46,849 bases of DNA, taken from NCBI GenBank assembly GCA_001603145.1, contig LVBI01000038.1, positions 1 through 46,849 of the forward strand. The letters run 5' to 3'. The notes beneath the pieces were generated by a model, which did not search any database, had not been told where the DNA came from, and saw nothing but the letters and a program-made list of their open reading frames with translations. Below are positions 14,474 through 23,288 of the stretch, one piece after another; the first letter of the stretch is position 1, and every line of letters begins with the position of its first letter. Source of the stretch: Spirochaetales bacterium Spiro_07. Lineage in GTDB: Bacteria > Spirochaetota > Spirochaetia > Treponematales > Treponemataceae. The position numbers and the translations under genes are program-made.

Positions 14474-16309
14474 TTATCTTATAATTTTGAAGAACTCGAA
14501 ATTGCCCGGGTTTATGCGCAAAGAAAAGACTGTCTCGCGCGGTTCATCATCAGTTCCGGCTGCTTTTGAAGCTTCTGCCGCAGTTTTGTTGTGCCAGCGG
14601 AGCGGGGCAGTGTAGAGCGGCACAATTGACTTTGACTTCCACGGATTCGGTGTGTCGCTGTCGGGAATACGCTCAAGCTCCTTCACCTTGCCGCAAATAT
14701 GCACATTGAAACTAAGCGGCGCACAGCCGTCCCAAGTATAGCAATAAAGCCCGAAAGTACCGTTGTCATAAGTGAAAAGCGAAACGCCGGCCTCACAATC
14801 AAGCCAGATGCCGGAAACTTCAAGTTCTTCGCGCACCACAGTTAAAACTTGCGGCGGCAAATTGTAGATTCTCGAAGGCATTTCCGGCAACGTCAGCACG
14901 GTGAAGCGGCCGGTTCCATAAGTATCGTAGCACATAATGCTTTCGTGATACTCGCCGTGACCAGCATTAATAATCGACCAGCTTGCATTGTTGCGGTGCT
15001 CAAGCAGCGGAAACTCAATATTTCCGTTTGACTTGATATAATTGCGGACATGCGAATGATTTGACGGACACTGAAATTCATCAGCCGTAAGGCGGCGGCC
15101 TGTGTAGCGCACGCTAGTAAGCTCTTCAATTTCGGGGTACTGCTGGAACGCGCCAATCATAAAGCTGGATGTTGCTATTGCATGGCCGCCTTTTTCCACA
15201 AACTGACGCAACTTTTGCACAATATTCTTGTCTTCAAGCGAAGCCGCCGTAACAAGAACTGAGCTTTCAAAAGCGGTGTAAGATTCTGCATTAAATTCAG
15301 GGAAATCGCAGACAGGTTCCATCGGAACACCGGCCATGCCGAGATAATCTTCAATATGGTCGTCGCCCTGCGAATCAAACGGAATATACACTTTAAGGCC
15401 GCGCGGCGTGCCGAGATTGCCAAGCACTGCATCAAGCCTATCGTACATAAACCCGAGCGGCGTTGCGCGCTTGTCGCCTGCCAGAGCCGGCCAGCAGAAC
15501 ATCATAATCTCTTTTGGTTTTGAAAACGCTGTCAGATAAGCCTGTTCAAGATATGTGTCGATTCTGTCACATTCAAACGGGTCAAACCAGCCGCCGCCGT
15601 TCCTGCCGGGCGCAACGTTTTCAAAATAGCGCATGAGCGAATAACTCAAATAACGTGGCAAATGCTGGTCTTGCTGCGCACCGTGGCGTGTTTCTGTTCC
15701 AGTGTAGATTGAATCAAAAATTTTGCGCTGTTCGCCCGGGTTGTAGCCTGTCTCTTGAAAGCTTTCGCGCCAGTTCGGATATTTGATGATTATCTTAACT
15801 TTTGGGTTTATCTTTTTTGCGGGCTTGATTATCAGGTTTTCTGAAACTTCAAGCATTTTGGCAAGCCGGAATTCTTTCCATGAGCGGTTGCCTTTTTCGC
15901 GTATGCAGTCTTGGCACATGCACTGCGTAAAGAAAAAATCGTCAATGATGAATTCGTCAAACATCGAGGCGGTGTATTCGCTCACTTCTTTGAGGCGCGC
16001 ACGCATCGGCTCGTTGCAGTAGCAGAACGTGTTGAAAAGCCGCTGCCGCTTTTTGTCGCTTTCGTTCAAATTCGGCGTCACGGTCGTAATTCCGCCCGAA
16101 ACTTCGATGCCGTATTCGGCCATTACGCGCTTTACCATCTCAAGCTTTTCGCGCTCGGCAAATTCATCGCGGTATGTTTCAAGATAAATCTTATCTAGCT
16201 TTACATATTTTTGAAAAAAATCCGCATCTTTGCGGAGCTGTTCTTCAGTTATGCGGTTGACCCACGCGGCAACGCAATATGTCACTGTCTTAAAATTCTT
16301 ATAATACAT
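14474..16309 (-). CDS. Putative glycoside-hydrolase-like protein (TIM barrel plus GATase-like domain)
   Basis: 611 residues, no signal peptide. The N-terminal half looks like a TIM barrel (LDKIYLETYRDEF, FIIDDFFFTQCMCQDCIRE, KVKIIIKYPNWRE); the DD/E positions are in the style of retaining glycosidases but the catalytic acids are not certain. Residues about 330-420 resemble a GATase/trimerisation domain (VYIPFDSQGDDHIEDYLGMA, VLVTAASL, FVEKGGHAIATSSFM), as in some beta-galactosidases; a beta-sandwich tail follows. A cytoplasmic carbohydrate role is inferred. It leads an operon with the YczE-type gene. Alternatives: an uncharacterised non-enzymatic sugar-binding protein. Confidence 0.55.
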   Translation of the reverse strand: MYYKNFKTVTYCVAAWVNRITEEQLRKDADFFQKYVKLDKIYLETYRDEFAEREKLEMVKRVMAEYGIEVSGGITTVTPNLNESDKKRQRLFNTFCYCNEPMRARLKEVSEYTASMFDEFIIDDFFFTQCMCQDCIREKGNRSWKEFRLAKMLEVSENLIIKPAKKINPKVKIIIKYPNWRESFQETGYNPGEQRKIFDSIYTGTETRHGAQQDQHLPRYLSYSLMRYFENVAPGRNGGGWFDPFECDRIDTYLEQAYLTAFSKPKEIMMFCWPALAGDKRATPLGFMYDRLDAVLGNLGTPRGLKVYIPFDSQGDDHIEDYLGMAGVPMEPVCDFPEFNAESYTAFESSVLVTAASLEDKNIVQKLRQFVEKGGHAIATSSFMIGAFQQYPEIEELTSVRYTGRRLTADEFQCPSNHSHVRNYIKSNGNIEFPLLEHRNNASWSIINAGHGEYHESIMCYDTYGTGRFTVLTLPEMPSRIYNLPPQVLTVVREELEVSGIWLDCEAGVSLFTYDNGTFGLYCYTWDGCAPLSFNVHICGKVKELERIPDSDTPNPWKSKSIVPLYTAPLRWHNKTAAEASKAAGTDDEPRETVFSLRINPGNFEFFKIIR

Positions 16310-16347
16310 AAAGGCTCATGTTCTCCCTTGTTTCTTTTTATAAGAGA

Positions 16348-16358
16348 ATTATAGCACA
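16348..16358 (-). promoter_or_regulatory. Extended -10 promoter of the glycosidase-like gene
   Basis: On the minus strand TGTGCTATAAT, about 38 bases before the ATG at 16309, the same core as at 1497-1507. AGGGAG follows downstream of it, with a tiny 6-codon frame (MSLYVL) overlapping the start codon of the gene. Confidence 0.6.
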
Positions 16359-16455
16359 ACAATTGCAGAATCGTTAAATTGTTCAGTGTAAAATTACAAT
16401 GAAAACTTGCGTTTTGCAAACTTCTACATTGTTATAGATTAAGCCGCTGCAAAAC

Positions 16456-16464
16456 TGATATAAT
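16456..16464 (+). promoter_or_regulatory. Extended -10 promoter of ybaK
   Basis: TGATATAAT with 11 bases to the ATG, leaving a leader of only about 5 bases. No -35 box is evident and no ribosome site precedes the start. Confidence 0.6.
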
Positions 16465-16475
16465 CAGCACGAATC

Positions 16476-16943
16476 ATGAAAACGAACGCAATCCGCATTT
16501 TGGAACAGAAAAACATTCCTTTTGAGACTAAATCTTATGAATTTGATGAAGAATTTTCTGACGCAGAAACCGCCGCTCAAAAAGTAGGGCTGCCGCCGGA
16601 ACAAGTCTTTAAAACAATAGTGATGCGCAACGAACACAAGCAGATTTTCGTTTTTTGCGTGCCTGCAAACAGCGAGGTCAATCTGAAAAAGGTGCGCGCC
16701 TTGACCGGCTCAAAAGAGATTGCGCCTGTAAAGCAGAACGAGCTTTTGGGCTTGACCGGCTACATAAGGGGCGGCTGCTCACCGCTCGGCATGAAAAAGA
16801 AGTACACAACATTTTTTGACGAAACCGCAATTCTTTTTGACGCAATTGCCATAAGCGCCGGTCAGCGCGGCCTGCAAATTTTTGCCAACGCCGAAAAACT
16901 CGCCGAAGCAGCCGAAGCCGAATTCGCCGAGCTTACGCTGTAG
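16476..16943 (+). CDS. ybaK: Cys-tRNA(Pro)/Cys-tRNA(Cys) deacylase YbaK
   Basis: 155 residues matching YbaK throughout: AIRILEQKNIPFETKSYEFD, VFKTIVMRNEHKQIFVFCVP, the Lys in RALTGSKEIAPV and GYIRGGCSPLGMKK with the conserved Gly/Ser. It clears Cys mischarged onto tRNA(Pro), made by ProRS, in the cytoplasm. The proS gene of this window also carries a YbaK-like editing insert, so the two remove different errors. Converges with the next gene. Confidence 0.92.
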   Translation: MKTNAIRILEQKNIPFETKSYEFDEEFSDAETAAQKVGLPPEQVFKTIVMRNEHKQIFVFCVPANSEVNLKKVRALTGSKEIAPVKQNELLGLTGYIRGGCSPLGMKKKYTTFFDETAILFDAIAISAGQRGLQIFANAEKLAEAAEAEFAELTL

Positions 16944-16961
16944 CACGGAAAATGAGGAGCT

Positions 16962-17543
16962 TTATTTTAGATACTCATCTAAGCCTGCTGCAAAAGCTTT
17001 TGGACCGCAACGCGCAGGTTGGCGTACTTTTTTTATAAAGAACGATTTAAGACAATCTTCTGCATCGTTTCCTACAGCAATAACATTTTCTAAATCAATA
17101 TGAAAAATATCCATAATTTCTTTCAAAATTCTTTTGCCAAATTCAAGTTCTTGATTATTTATGTCTTCACAAATATAAAAAGGAAATGCATTCCACATAA
17201 GTGGATAAATCCCCTTGCTGTCCAGATATTCCCATACAAATTTCGCTGTTTTCTCTTCATCAGAAGAATTTCCACATTCAAACTCATCTCCAAAAAAATC
17301 ATTATCTTTAAGGATTTCTTCAGAAGTAAACGGGATTCCAGTCAAACGACAACCACTGTAACCGGGAGCTTTGCCAACTAAAAGATATTTAGGCTTTATT
17401 TTGAGCATCTTTTTTAGATACAACTTCAAGTTGTTTACGGTGTTTTCATTTGTTGCATACATATTTTCAACAGACTTTTTAAATGTTACATCGCATTTTG
17501 ATAGTTTTTCCACAAATTCATCTACTTTTTCTTCATCTGTCAT
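16962..17543 (-). CDS. Uracil-DNA glycosylase superfamily protein
   Basis: 193 residues. The motif LVGKAPGYSGCRLTGIPFTS is the family's GEAPGxxGxxxTGIPFtS loop, and WNAFPFYICE and VIAVGNDAEDCL complete the fold; the terminal VRQPARCGPKAF corresponds to the usual VRHPxxGGxxxF loop, with Gln in place of His. Likely a DNA-base excision or related nucleic-acid enzyme. Higher AT than neighbours and a simple Lys/Asp/Glu N-terminus may point to transfer, but this is weak. Confidence 0.8.
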   Translation of the reverse strand: MTDEEKVDEFVEKLSKCDVTFKKSVENMYATNENTVNNLKLYLKKMLKIKPKYLLVGKAPGYSGCRLTGIPFTSEEILKDNDFFGDEFECGNSSDEEKTAKFVWEYLDSKGIYPLMWNAFPFYICEDINNQELEFGKRILKEIMDIFHIDLENVIAVGNDAEDCLKSFFIKKVRQPARCGPKAFAAGLDEYLK

Positions 17544-17559
17544 AAAAGCTCCTGTGTTA

Positions 17560-17667
17560 AAAAGGACTGCCTAATAATCGTCATGCTGAACTTGATTCAG
17601 CATCTTCGCAGATTCCGAAACTAGTTCGGAATGACATTATGCAATAAATGTTTTAGACAGCCCTTTT
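17560..17667. repeat. Palindromic element copy 3
   Basis: Outer arms are imperfect (AAAGGACTGCCTAA and TTAGACAGCCCTTT, two mismatches). Hairpin A is ATGCTGAA/TTCAGCAT with loop CTTGA (17583-17603); hairpin B is ATTCCGAA/TTCGGAAT with loop ACTAG (17612-17632), then GACA. It lies upstream of the glycosylase gene. Confidence 0.8.
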
Positions 17668-17712
17668 AATAAAAATGTGCCTTACCAACTTGGCTAACGT
17701 GCAACAAATAAA

Positions 17713-18030
17713 TCAATCTTTCAGGTATTTATCTTTCTCAGTTTTTGAAAGCCCTTTACCATCAACGATTGGTGCATCTGTAATAAAGTTGTCAGAAAAA
17801 GTATAAAACACTTTTCCGTTTGACCTGACTACAATATACTGAAAAGTATACTTGTATAAGTCAGACGGAGCTATAACATACTTTTCATACTTAAAAGTAG
17901 CCAAATTTCTTGGAACAACAATCACCTTTTCAACATCATTGAAAGAAACATTGTCCATGTAGAATTCATGCGCTGAAACAGCACAAGCAATAACAAGCAC
18001 AAACAGCAAAATACTAATCAGCTTTTTCAT
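17713..18030 (-). CDS. Small secreted protein of unknown function
   Basis: 105 residues. The start is the ATG at 18030, preceded by AAAGGAAC and opening a clear signal peptide (MKKLISILLFVLVIACAVSA, cut before HEF). The longer frame upstream would run through the divergent promoter and is not used. The mature part (MDNVSFNDVEKVIVVPRNLA, FQYIVVRSNGKVFYTF) has no motif I recognise. Divergent from the HTH gene at 18152. Confidence 0.7.
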   Translation of the reverse strand: MKKLISILLFVLVIACAVSAHEFYMDNVSFNDVEKVIVVPRNLATFKYEKYVIAPSDLYKYTFQYIVVRSNGKVFYTFSDNFITDAPIVDGKGLSKTEKDKYLKD

Positions 18031-18151
18031 AAAAAAGTTCCTTTTCAACAGCTTAATTTCGCCACACTGTGGCAATAACACAATTGTATCACGATAACAC
18101 ATTTCTATCAAATTTAAAAAGATTTTAAAACATAATTGTATTCTTATATGC

Positions 18152-18514
18152 ATGAACGATAATTTTTGGAGCAGAGTCGTTGAAATTCTTGAACAGAAAG
18201 ACATTTCACGCAAAGAATTTGCAGCCCAAGTCGGCATTTCATATTCGAGCATTCATAACGGCGTTTCATTGGGAAGCATTCCAAGCGCAGATATAGCCTT
18301 AAAAATTGCCGACAAGCTCGACACTTCAATAGAATATCTTGTGTACGGAAATAATACAAAAACAGAAGCTTCGCCAGACTCCAAGAATACAAGCAAAAAT
18401 CAGGAACAATTTCTTTACCGCAAAAACAAAGACATAATCAACGCAATTGAGCGGCTTTCGCCGGATGTGAGAAGCTCTCTTAGAGATTTAATCGTAAAAA
18501 TTGGAAAAAACTAG
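18152..18514 (+). CDS. Xre-family HTH regulator
   Basis: 120 residues. Residues about 5-65 form a Cro/C1-type HTH (RKEFAAQVGISYSSIHNGVS), followed by a Ser/Lys/Asn-rich linker and a short helical tail (INAIERLSPDVRSSLRDLIV). The ATG comes 7 bases after a TATTCT -10 box and has no ribosome site, so it is probably leaderless. It is divergent from the small secreted protein, the usual layout for a regulator and its target, so it may control that gene. Confidence 0.82.
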   Translation: MNDNFWSRVVEILEQKDISRKEFAAQVGISYSSIHNGVSLGSIPSADIALKIADKLDTSIEYLVYGNNTKTEASPDSKNTSKNQEQFLYRKNKDIINAIERLSPDVRSSLRDLIVKIGKN

Positions 18515-18530
18515 AAGACTTTTAAATAAA

Positions 18531-18594
18531 GTCATTATCGGACTAAACTCGATAATCTTTTGTACAAGATTACCGTGTCAAGCACGATAATGAC
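18531..18594. repeat. Palindromic element copy 5
   Basis: GTCATT at one end and AATGAC at the other. Hairpin A has ATTATCG/CGATAAT arms (18534-18556) around ACTAAA. Hairpin B is ATTACCGTG/CACGATAAT around TCAAG (18569-18591) with one mismatch. GAAGA (18514-18518) and TCTTC (18601-18605) may be short outer arms. It separates convergent genes. Confidence 0.75.
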
Positions 18595-18630
18595 ATATAT
18601 TCTTCAAACTCCATTTTTGACCTATCAAAT

Positions 18631-19305
18631 TTAGCTTTGGTGGTTGCGGCTTGAGTAGACGCAGCCGCAATAGTCTTGCCTGTAAAGCCCGTATTGTTCA
18701 GAAAGCTCAAGCGAGCGTTTGAAGCCGTTTTTCTTTTTAAAGTCTGCATAAAGATATTGCGGCAGCTTTTCAGCTTCCGGGTGGTTTTGCTTGAGTGCAA
18801 GCTCGGCTGATTCGCCTTCTTCGTTGATTTTCTGTGCGTCTTTATGCGGGCTTATCGACAATGTGGTTGTAAAATAATCAAAATGATGCGAAAAAGCTTC
18901 TTCGGCACAGCGCGACAAGCGCAGGCGGTAGCACATGCGGCAGCGTTCGCCTTTTTCGGACATGGTCTCAAAGCCGTCAATGCTTTTTACGGCTTCGTAA
19001 AAATCTTGCGGCTCATACGCAAGCTCAATTACTGGCGGCGCTTTTTCGTTTAAAAAAGCCGGAAGAAAGCGGCAAAGCTCGTCTTTTCGGCGCAGATATT
19101 CAGCTTCGGGGTAAATGTTCGGGTTATAGTAGAGAATGGTTATTTCAAAATGCTGCACGAGCGTTTCAAGCACGGCGCTTGAGCACGGCCCGCAGCAAGC
19201 ATGAAGAAGCAGGCGCGGTTTCGGCGCACCGTCTTGCACGGCGCTGTCAATTTTGGCTAGCTGAGTTTCAAAAAGCTTGTAATAAACAGAAAGTGCTTTG
19301 CTCAA
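18631..19305 (-). CDS. queH: Epoxyqueuosine reductase QueH
   Basis: 224 residues. QueH (DUF208) marks: LLLHACCGPCSSAVL (Cys37, Cys38, Cys41), the CRMCYRLRLSRCAEEA pair, ISPHKDAQKINEEG, and the last DYCGCVYS. It reduces epoxyqueuosine to queuosine in tRNA, using an iron-sulphur cluster with another metal. The start is a TTG (19305) with weak GGCGGA upstream. It follows ymdB and the exported protein on the minus strand. Confidence 0.9.
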   Translation of the reverse strand: MSKALSVYYKLFETQLAKIDSAVQDGAPKPRLLLHACCGPCSSAVLETLVQHFEITILYYNPNIYPEAEYLRRKDELCRFLPAFLNEKAPPVIELAYEPQDFYEAVKSIDGFETMSEKGERCRMCYRLRLSRCAEEAFSHHFDYFTTTLSISPHKDAQKINEEGESAELALKQNHPEAEKLPQYLYADFKKKNGFKRSLELSEQYGLYRQDYCGCVYSSRNHQS

Positions 19306-19320
19306 GTTTTTTCCGCCAAA

Positions 19321-20130
19321 TTAAAACTGAATGCGCTCAATGCTTTTAACGGCGTTGTCTTCTATTGTAATAAGCGCGCCTTGAAGCACGGCTTCGCCTG
19401 TCGCGTTTTCCATTTTGTAGAGAACCTGTGTCAGATTCCGCTTAACCACAATTTCTGCATCGCTGCCGATTACAGAATCTGCAACACCGCTCATGCCTAA
19501 ATCTGTGATATAAGCCGTGCCTTTCGGCAAGATTCTCTCGTCGGCCGTCTGCACATGTGTGTGAGTTCCGCAAACGGCGGCGGCTTTTCCGTCTAAAAAC
19601 AAAGCAAGCGCTTCTTTTTCTTCGTTTGACTCAGCGTGAAAATCTACGAAAAGCGGCGCACCTGCTTCGGAAGCTTTTGCCGCACATTCAGCCGCCGCCT
19701 TAAAAGGGCAGTCGAGCGGCGTCATAGATTCGCGGCCTTGAAGGTTGAGCACGGCTATTTTTGTGCCTTTGCAATCATAAAAGTCAAAGCCGTGACCAGG
19801 AATTTCTTCAGTGTTTTCGATTAGGCTGCTTAAATTTTTGGGGTAATTATACGGCCGCAAGACACGCCTTTCTGAAGCCAAAAATGGATAGCTATCGCGC
19901 TTTTCAAAGATGTGGTTGCCGCCGGTGATTACGTCTGCACCGGCCGCAAAAATGCGTTTCGCGTCGTTTTCAAGCAGGCCGTTTCCACCAGACGCATTTT
20001 CGCCGTTATAAATGACAAAATCAACTGAATATTGCTCGCGGAGATTTTTCAGTTTCTTTTCAACAACGGCAATGCCCGCATCTGAAAAAACATCACCGCC
20101 CATAAATATTTTAAGCTTTTCAACGTTCAT
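19321..20130 (-). CDS. ymdB: YmdB-family metallophosphoesterase
   Basis: 269 residues. Metal ligands of the YmdB/TIGR00282 family are in place: IFMGGDVFSDAG (Asp), YNGENASGGNG (Glu and Asn), ITGGNHIF (Asn), VDFHAES (His) and VCGTHTHVQTADE (His pair). In Bacillus YmdB hydrolyses cyclic nucleotides and affects biofilm and motility. TGATG overlap with the preceding exported-protein gene implies coupled translation. Confidence 0.92.
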   Translation of the reverse strand: MNVEKLKIFMGGDVFSDAGIAVVEKKLKNLREQYSVDFVIYNGENASGGNGLLENDAKRIFAAGADVITGGNHIFEKRDSYPFLASERRVLRPYNYPKNLSSLIENTEEIPGHGFDFYDCKGTKIAVLNLQGRESMTPLDCPFKAAAECAAKASEAGAPLFVDFHAESNEEKEALALFLDGKAAAVCGTHTHVQTADERILPKGTAYITDLGMSGVADSVIGSDAEIVVKRNLTQVLYKMENATGEAVLQGALITIEDNAVKSIERIQF

Positions 20131-21209
20131 CAGCGCGCCTTAACCTGAGCCGCAGAATCAATTATTTTCTTGAAATAACGCTCGTTCTTGCTGAAAAGCT
20201 GCTCGTCAGCCGAAAAAGCAATGGCAAAATAATCGTCGCCTGTCATTTTATAGAATGTGGTTATGCTTCTGATAACTTTGTCTGTCTGGTTGATTTTTGT
20301 GCTAATCTGAATGCGCTTGTCATTTTCAGAAATTGAAAGCGAATCAAAGTCTATGCATGAATCACTTTGCGAAAGCAAAGAAACAAGCTTGAGCTGCTCG
20401 ATTACGTTCTTTTCTTCAGACGGAAAACTCAAGAAATATGGCAGAATCATCGCCGCCGGTTCATCGCCGCTGTCGTTCAAGCACCAAGCCTGAACTTCGC
20501 TCTGGCTTTCATCTTTTTGCCACTGCTCGTCAAGCGTAAAGCTGTAATTTTCAAGTGTTACCTTCTTAGATTTTGCAAACTTTTTGAGAGCAAAACTCTG
20601 CTGCTTTGGTTCAGCCGGAACGGTCAAGCCAGAAAAGTTTGTGAATTCGCTGCCTTCGTTCAAGATGCCGATATATGCAAGCTTGAAAAGCGGTTTTTTG
20701 TCTTTTGAATCATTTGAAAGAATTGAGCGCACGCCAAAAAGCGGAATGTAAGGCTCGTAGTTTATAAGAACTTCGCCGCCAAACTGCGGATAATTCTCTG
20801 CGGAACGCACCGTTTGGTCAAACTTTGAAGAGAGCGACTTGCGGCGTTTTGCAAGCTCATAAAACAGGTCGTGCAGATAATTCAGCGTTTCAACATCAAT
20901 TTGCGTAATTTCGCCGACAATTTTTTCGCCGGTCATTTCTACGGTGTCTTTGGTTGTATCACAGGTTATATAAAGCTCAATCATCTTTGCGCCTTTTTTT
21001 GCATCGGGCGAAAAATAGCGCAGCGCATAAGTTCCTGCATCATATTGAAGAAAGCCGATGTAAGTTTCGTCTTCGTAAGTGTAATCTCTGTAATAAACAA
21101 AAGTGCCCGGAAAATCGACTTTTGACTCAACACCAGGAATTGCAGAAACAAAAAAAGTGCAGCATACAAACAATGCAGCACAAACAAAAAAACGTCGGAT
21201 GAAAGACAT
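20130..21209 (-). CDS. Exported protein of unknown function
   Basis: 359 residues with a signal peptide (MSFIRRFFVCAALFVCCTFF, cut near VSAIPG). No known domain is recognised; the mature part has alternating beta-like stretches (YYRDYTYEDETYIGFLQYDA, KVTLENYSFTLDEQWQKDES) and an Asp/Glu/Ser mix. AAGGGGAAA precedes the ATG. First gene before ymdB and queH, so it shares their transcript. Confidence 0.75.
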   Translation of the reverse strand: MSFIRRFFVCAALFVCCTFFVSAIPGVESKVDFPGTFVYYRDYTYEDETYIGFLQYDAGTYALRYFSPDAKKGAKMIELYITCDTTKDTVEMTGEKIVGEITQIDVETLNYLHDLFYELAKRRKSLSSKFDQTVRSAENYPQFGGEVLINYEPYIPLFGVRSILSNDSKDKKPLFKLAYIGILNEGSEFTNFSGLTVPAEPKQQSFALKKFAKSKKVTLENYSFTLDEQWQKDESQSEVQAWCLNDSGDEPAAMILPYFLSFPSEEKNVIEQLKLVSLLSQSDSCIDFDSLSISENDKRIQISTKINQTDKVIRSITTFYKMTGDDYFAIAFSADEQLFSKNERYFKKIIDSAAQVKAR

Positions 21210-21287
21210 AATTTCCCCTTTAGTAGTAACAGCTTAAAAACGCTTTAAAAGCAATTGTTGAACAACTTACCGCTTTAAAAATTACAA

Positions 21288-21307
21288 GGCAGCCCGAAAG
21301 AGCTGCC
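21288..21307 (-). terminator. Terminator downstream of proS
   Basis: GGCAGC/GCTGCC arms with an 8-base loop. On the minus strand the stem is followed by TTGTAATTTTT, a usable U-rich tail just after the proS stop at 21315. Confidence 0.65.
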
Positions 21308-21314
21308 CGAAGTA

Positions 21315-23162
21315 TTAGCCGTTAAGCTTGGCAAGTTCAGCTTTAACAATTTCGGCAGCTTTTGCGGCTGCTTCTGTTGCAGGAACAAGCTGCATGTCTG
21401 CGCTGTTGCGGCATTTAAGCTCAACATTCGGCAGATTTTTCTCACCGACAACGATGCGCACCGGAATGCCGAGCAAATCGATGTCCTTGAATTTAACGCC
21501 GGGGCGTTCGCTGCGGTCATCAAGCAAGGTTTCGATTCCAGCTTTCTGAAGCGCATCATAAATCTTGCCAGCTTCTACTTTCATTGTGCCTTCGTACTTA
21601 ACAGGCACAATCGCAACCTGATACGGCGCAACTGACATCGGCCAGATAATTCCGTTATCGTCGTGGTGCTCTTCGATAATAGACGCAAGCGCGCGGTCAA
21701 CGCCGATGCCGTAACAGCCCATTGTCGGAATCTGCTGCTTGCCGTTCTCGTCGAGATACGTCACGTTCATTGTCTTTGTGTATTTGTAGCCGAGCTTGAA
21801 AATGTGGCCAAGCTCGTTGCCTTTTTTGCTGTAGAATTCTGCACCGCAATTCGGGCATTTGTCGCCAGCAACAACTGTGCGCACATCTGCTGTCATGAAC
21901 GGCGTAAAATCGCGGCCAGGCTCAACATGAATGTTATCAACATCAGCAATTCCGCCACCTGTTACAGCATCATGTACATGAACCACAAATGTTCCATCTT
22001 CATTGCGAGTCATAACACTTTCATCAACAATAAGCGGAACTTTTGTAAGCCCAACAGGCCCTACAAAACCATGCGGTGCGCCAGAGTATTTGATTACATC
22101 ATCTTCACAGGCAAGTTCTACTTCACTTGCTTTAAGATTTGCTGCAAGTTTTGCTTCATTTACATCGAGGTCGCCGCGAATTGCAACTGCAAAAAAGCTT
22201 TCTGGATAATGCGGAATACCACTTTCGTCTGTTACGCACTTAAATTCTTTGCAGCCAGGTGCATTCGTTAAATCAAGTTCAGAGTTGAAAGCTTTGTAGA
22301 TAAGCACTTTGATGAATTGCTGTGCTGGCATCTTGAAAAATTCTTCCATCTGAACGATTGTTTCGACACCTGGACAAGAAACTTTTTCAATTGAAGCAGT
22401 TGTTGCAACTTGAGGTTTCCCGTCTTTATCACAAGCTATATCCGGCGCGCATGCAGCTTTTTCTGTGTTTGCCGCGTATCCGCATTTTGGGCAGAGAATG
22501 AGCGTGTCGTCGCCGATTACGCTTTCGACCATGAACTCTTCTGAGCCGCTGCCGCCCATTGCGCCAGAATCTGCGCGAACAGGAATGACTGTCAGACCGA
22601 GACGCTTGAAAATGCGGCGGTAAGCCTTTGCGAATTTTTCATAAGTCTCATCGAGGCTTTCCTGCGTTGTGTGGAAAGAATATGCATCTTTCATGGTGAA
22701 TTCGCGGCCGCGCATTACGCCATAACGCGGGCGGATTTCATCACGGTATTTGGTGTTTATCTGATAAGCTACAATCGGGAGCTGCTTGTATGAACTGAGC
22801 TCGTCGCGGATAGTTGCAGTGAATGCTTCTTCTGCGGTCGGGCTTACTACAAGCTCTTGGTCAACACGGTTCACGGCTTTGAGCATGCCCGCGCCCATCG
22901 TTTCCCAACGGCCAGACTCTTTCCAGATGTCGCCGGGAACAACTACAGGTTGCTTGAATTCAAGCGCGCCGATATTATCCATTTCTTCGCGGATAATATT
23001 TTCAACTTTGCGGAAAGCCCGCAAACCAAAAGGCAAATATACGAAAAGACCATTGCCTAGCTTGCGCAAAAGACCTGCGCGGAGCATAAGCTGGTGACTG
23101 GCAATTACCGCTTCGGCCGGAACCTCACGGAGCGTCGGTATCATTGTTTCTGAAATTTTCAT
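21315..23162 (-). CDS. proS: Prolyl-tRNA synthetase, bacterial type with editing insert
   Basis: 615 residues. Class II motifs are seen: motif 1 with LPFGLRAFRKVENIIREEMD, motif 2 TKYRDEIRPRYGVMRGREF, and motif 3 PTMGCYGIGVDRALASIIEE. Residues about 225-405 are the YbaK-like INS editing domain (FFKMPAQQFIKVLIYKAF, GPVGLTKVPL), and a CPNCGAEF zinc-like pair lies beyond it. Charges tRNA(Pro) in the cytoplasm. The ATG is 8 bases after TAAAAT with no ribosome site. Confidence 0.95.
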   Translation of the reverse strand: MKISETMIPTLREVPAEAVIASHQLMLRAGLLRKLGNGLFVYLPFGLRAFRKVENIIREEMDNIGALEFKQPVVVPGDIWKESGRWETMGAGMLKAVNRVDQELVVSPTAEEAFTATIRDELSSYKQLPIVAYQINTKYRDEIRPRYGVMRGREFTMKDAYSFHTTQESLDETYEKFAKAYRRIFKRLGLTVIPVRADSGAMGGSGSEEFMVESVIGDDTLILCPKCGYAANTEKAACAPDIACDKDGKPQVATTASIEKVSCPGVETIVQMEEFFKMPAQQFIKVLIYKAFNSELDLTNAPGCKEFKCVTDESGIPHYPESFFAVAIRGDLDVNEAKLAANLKASEVELACEDDVIKYSGAPHGFVGPVGLTKVPLIVDESVMTRNEDGTFVVHVHDAVTGGGIADVDNIHVEPGRDFTPFMTADVRTVVAGDKCPNCGAEFYSKKGNELGHIFKLGYKYTKTMNVTYLDENGKQQIPTMGCYGIGVDRALASIIEEHHDDNGIIWPMSVAPYQVAIVPVKYEGTMKVEAGKIYDALQKAGIETLLDDRSERPGVKFKDIDLLGIPVRIVVGEKNLPNVELKCRNSADMQLVPATEAAAKAAEIVKAELAKLNG

Positions 23163-23170
23163 GATAAGCC

Positions 23171-23199
23171 ATTTTATAGTAGAAAATGATACGTTTCAA
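23171..23199 (-). promoter_or_regulatory. Promoter of proS
   Basis: On the minus strand TTGAAA (23194-23199), 17 bases, TAAAAT (23171-23176), 8 bases, ATG. A leader of only 1-3 bases is implied. TATAAA four bases further upstream is an alternative -10. Confidence 0.55.
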
Positions 23200-23288
23200 G
23201 GTATCTCGTTATATTGACACATTTAAATTTAGCTGTTACTTTGTTAACATAATTATGTAAAATTGTAATTTCACAAAGGGAGAAGTTT

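Noticed and set aside
18031-18252. Longer start for the small secreted protein
   Set aside because: A signal peptide and a ribosome site mark the ATG at 18030, and the extension overlaps the divergent HTH gene.
21663-22271. A 202-codon plus-strand frame inside proS
   Set aside because: It is antisense to well-conserved proS sequence, Cys/Phe-rich in the manner of a shadow, with no start signal.
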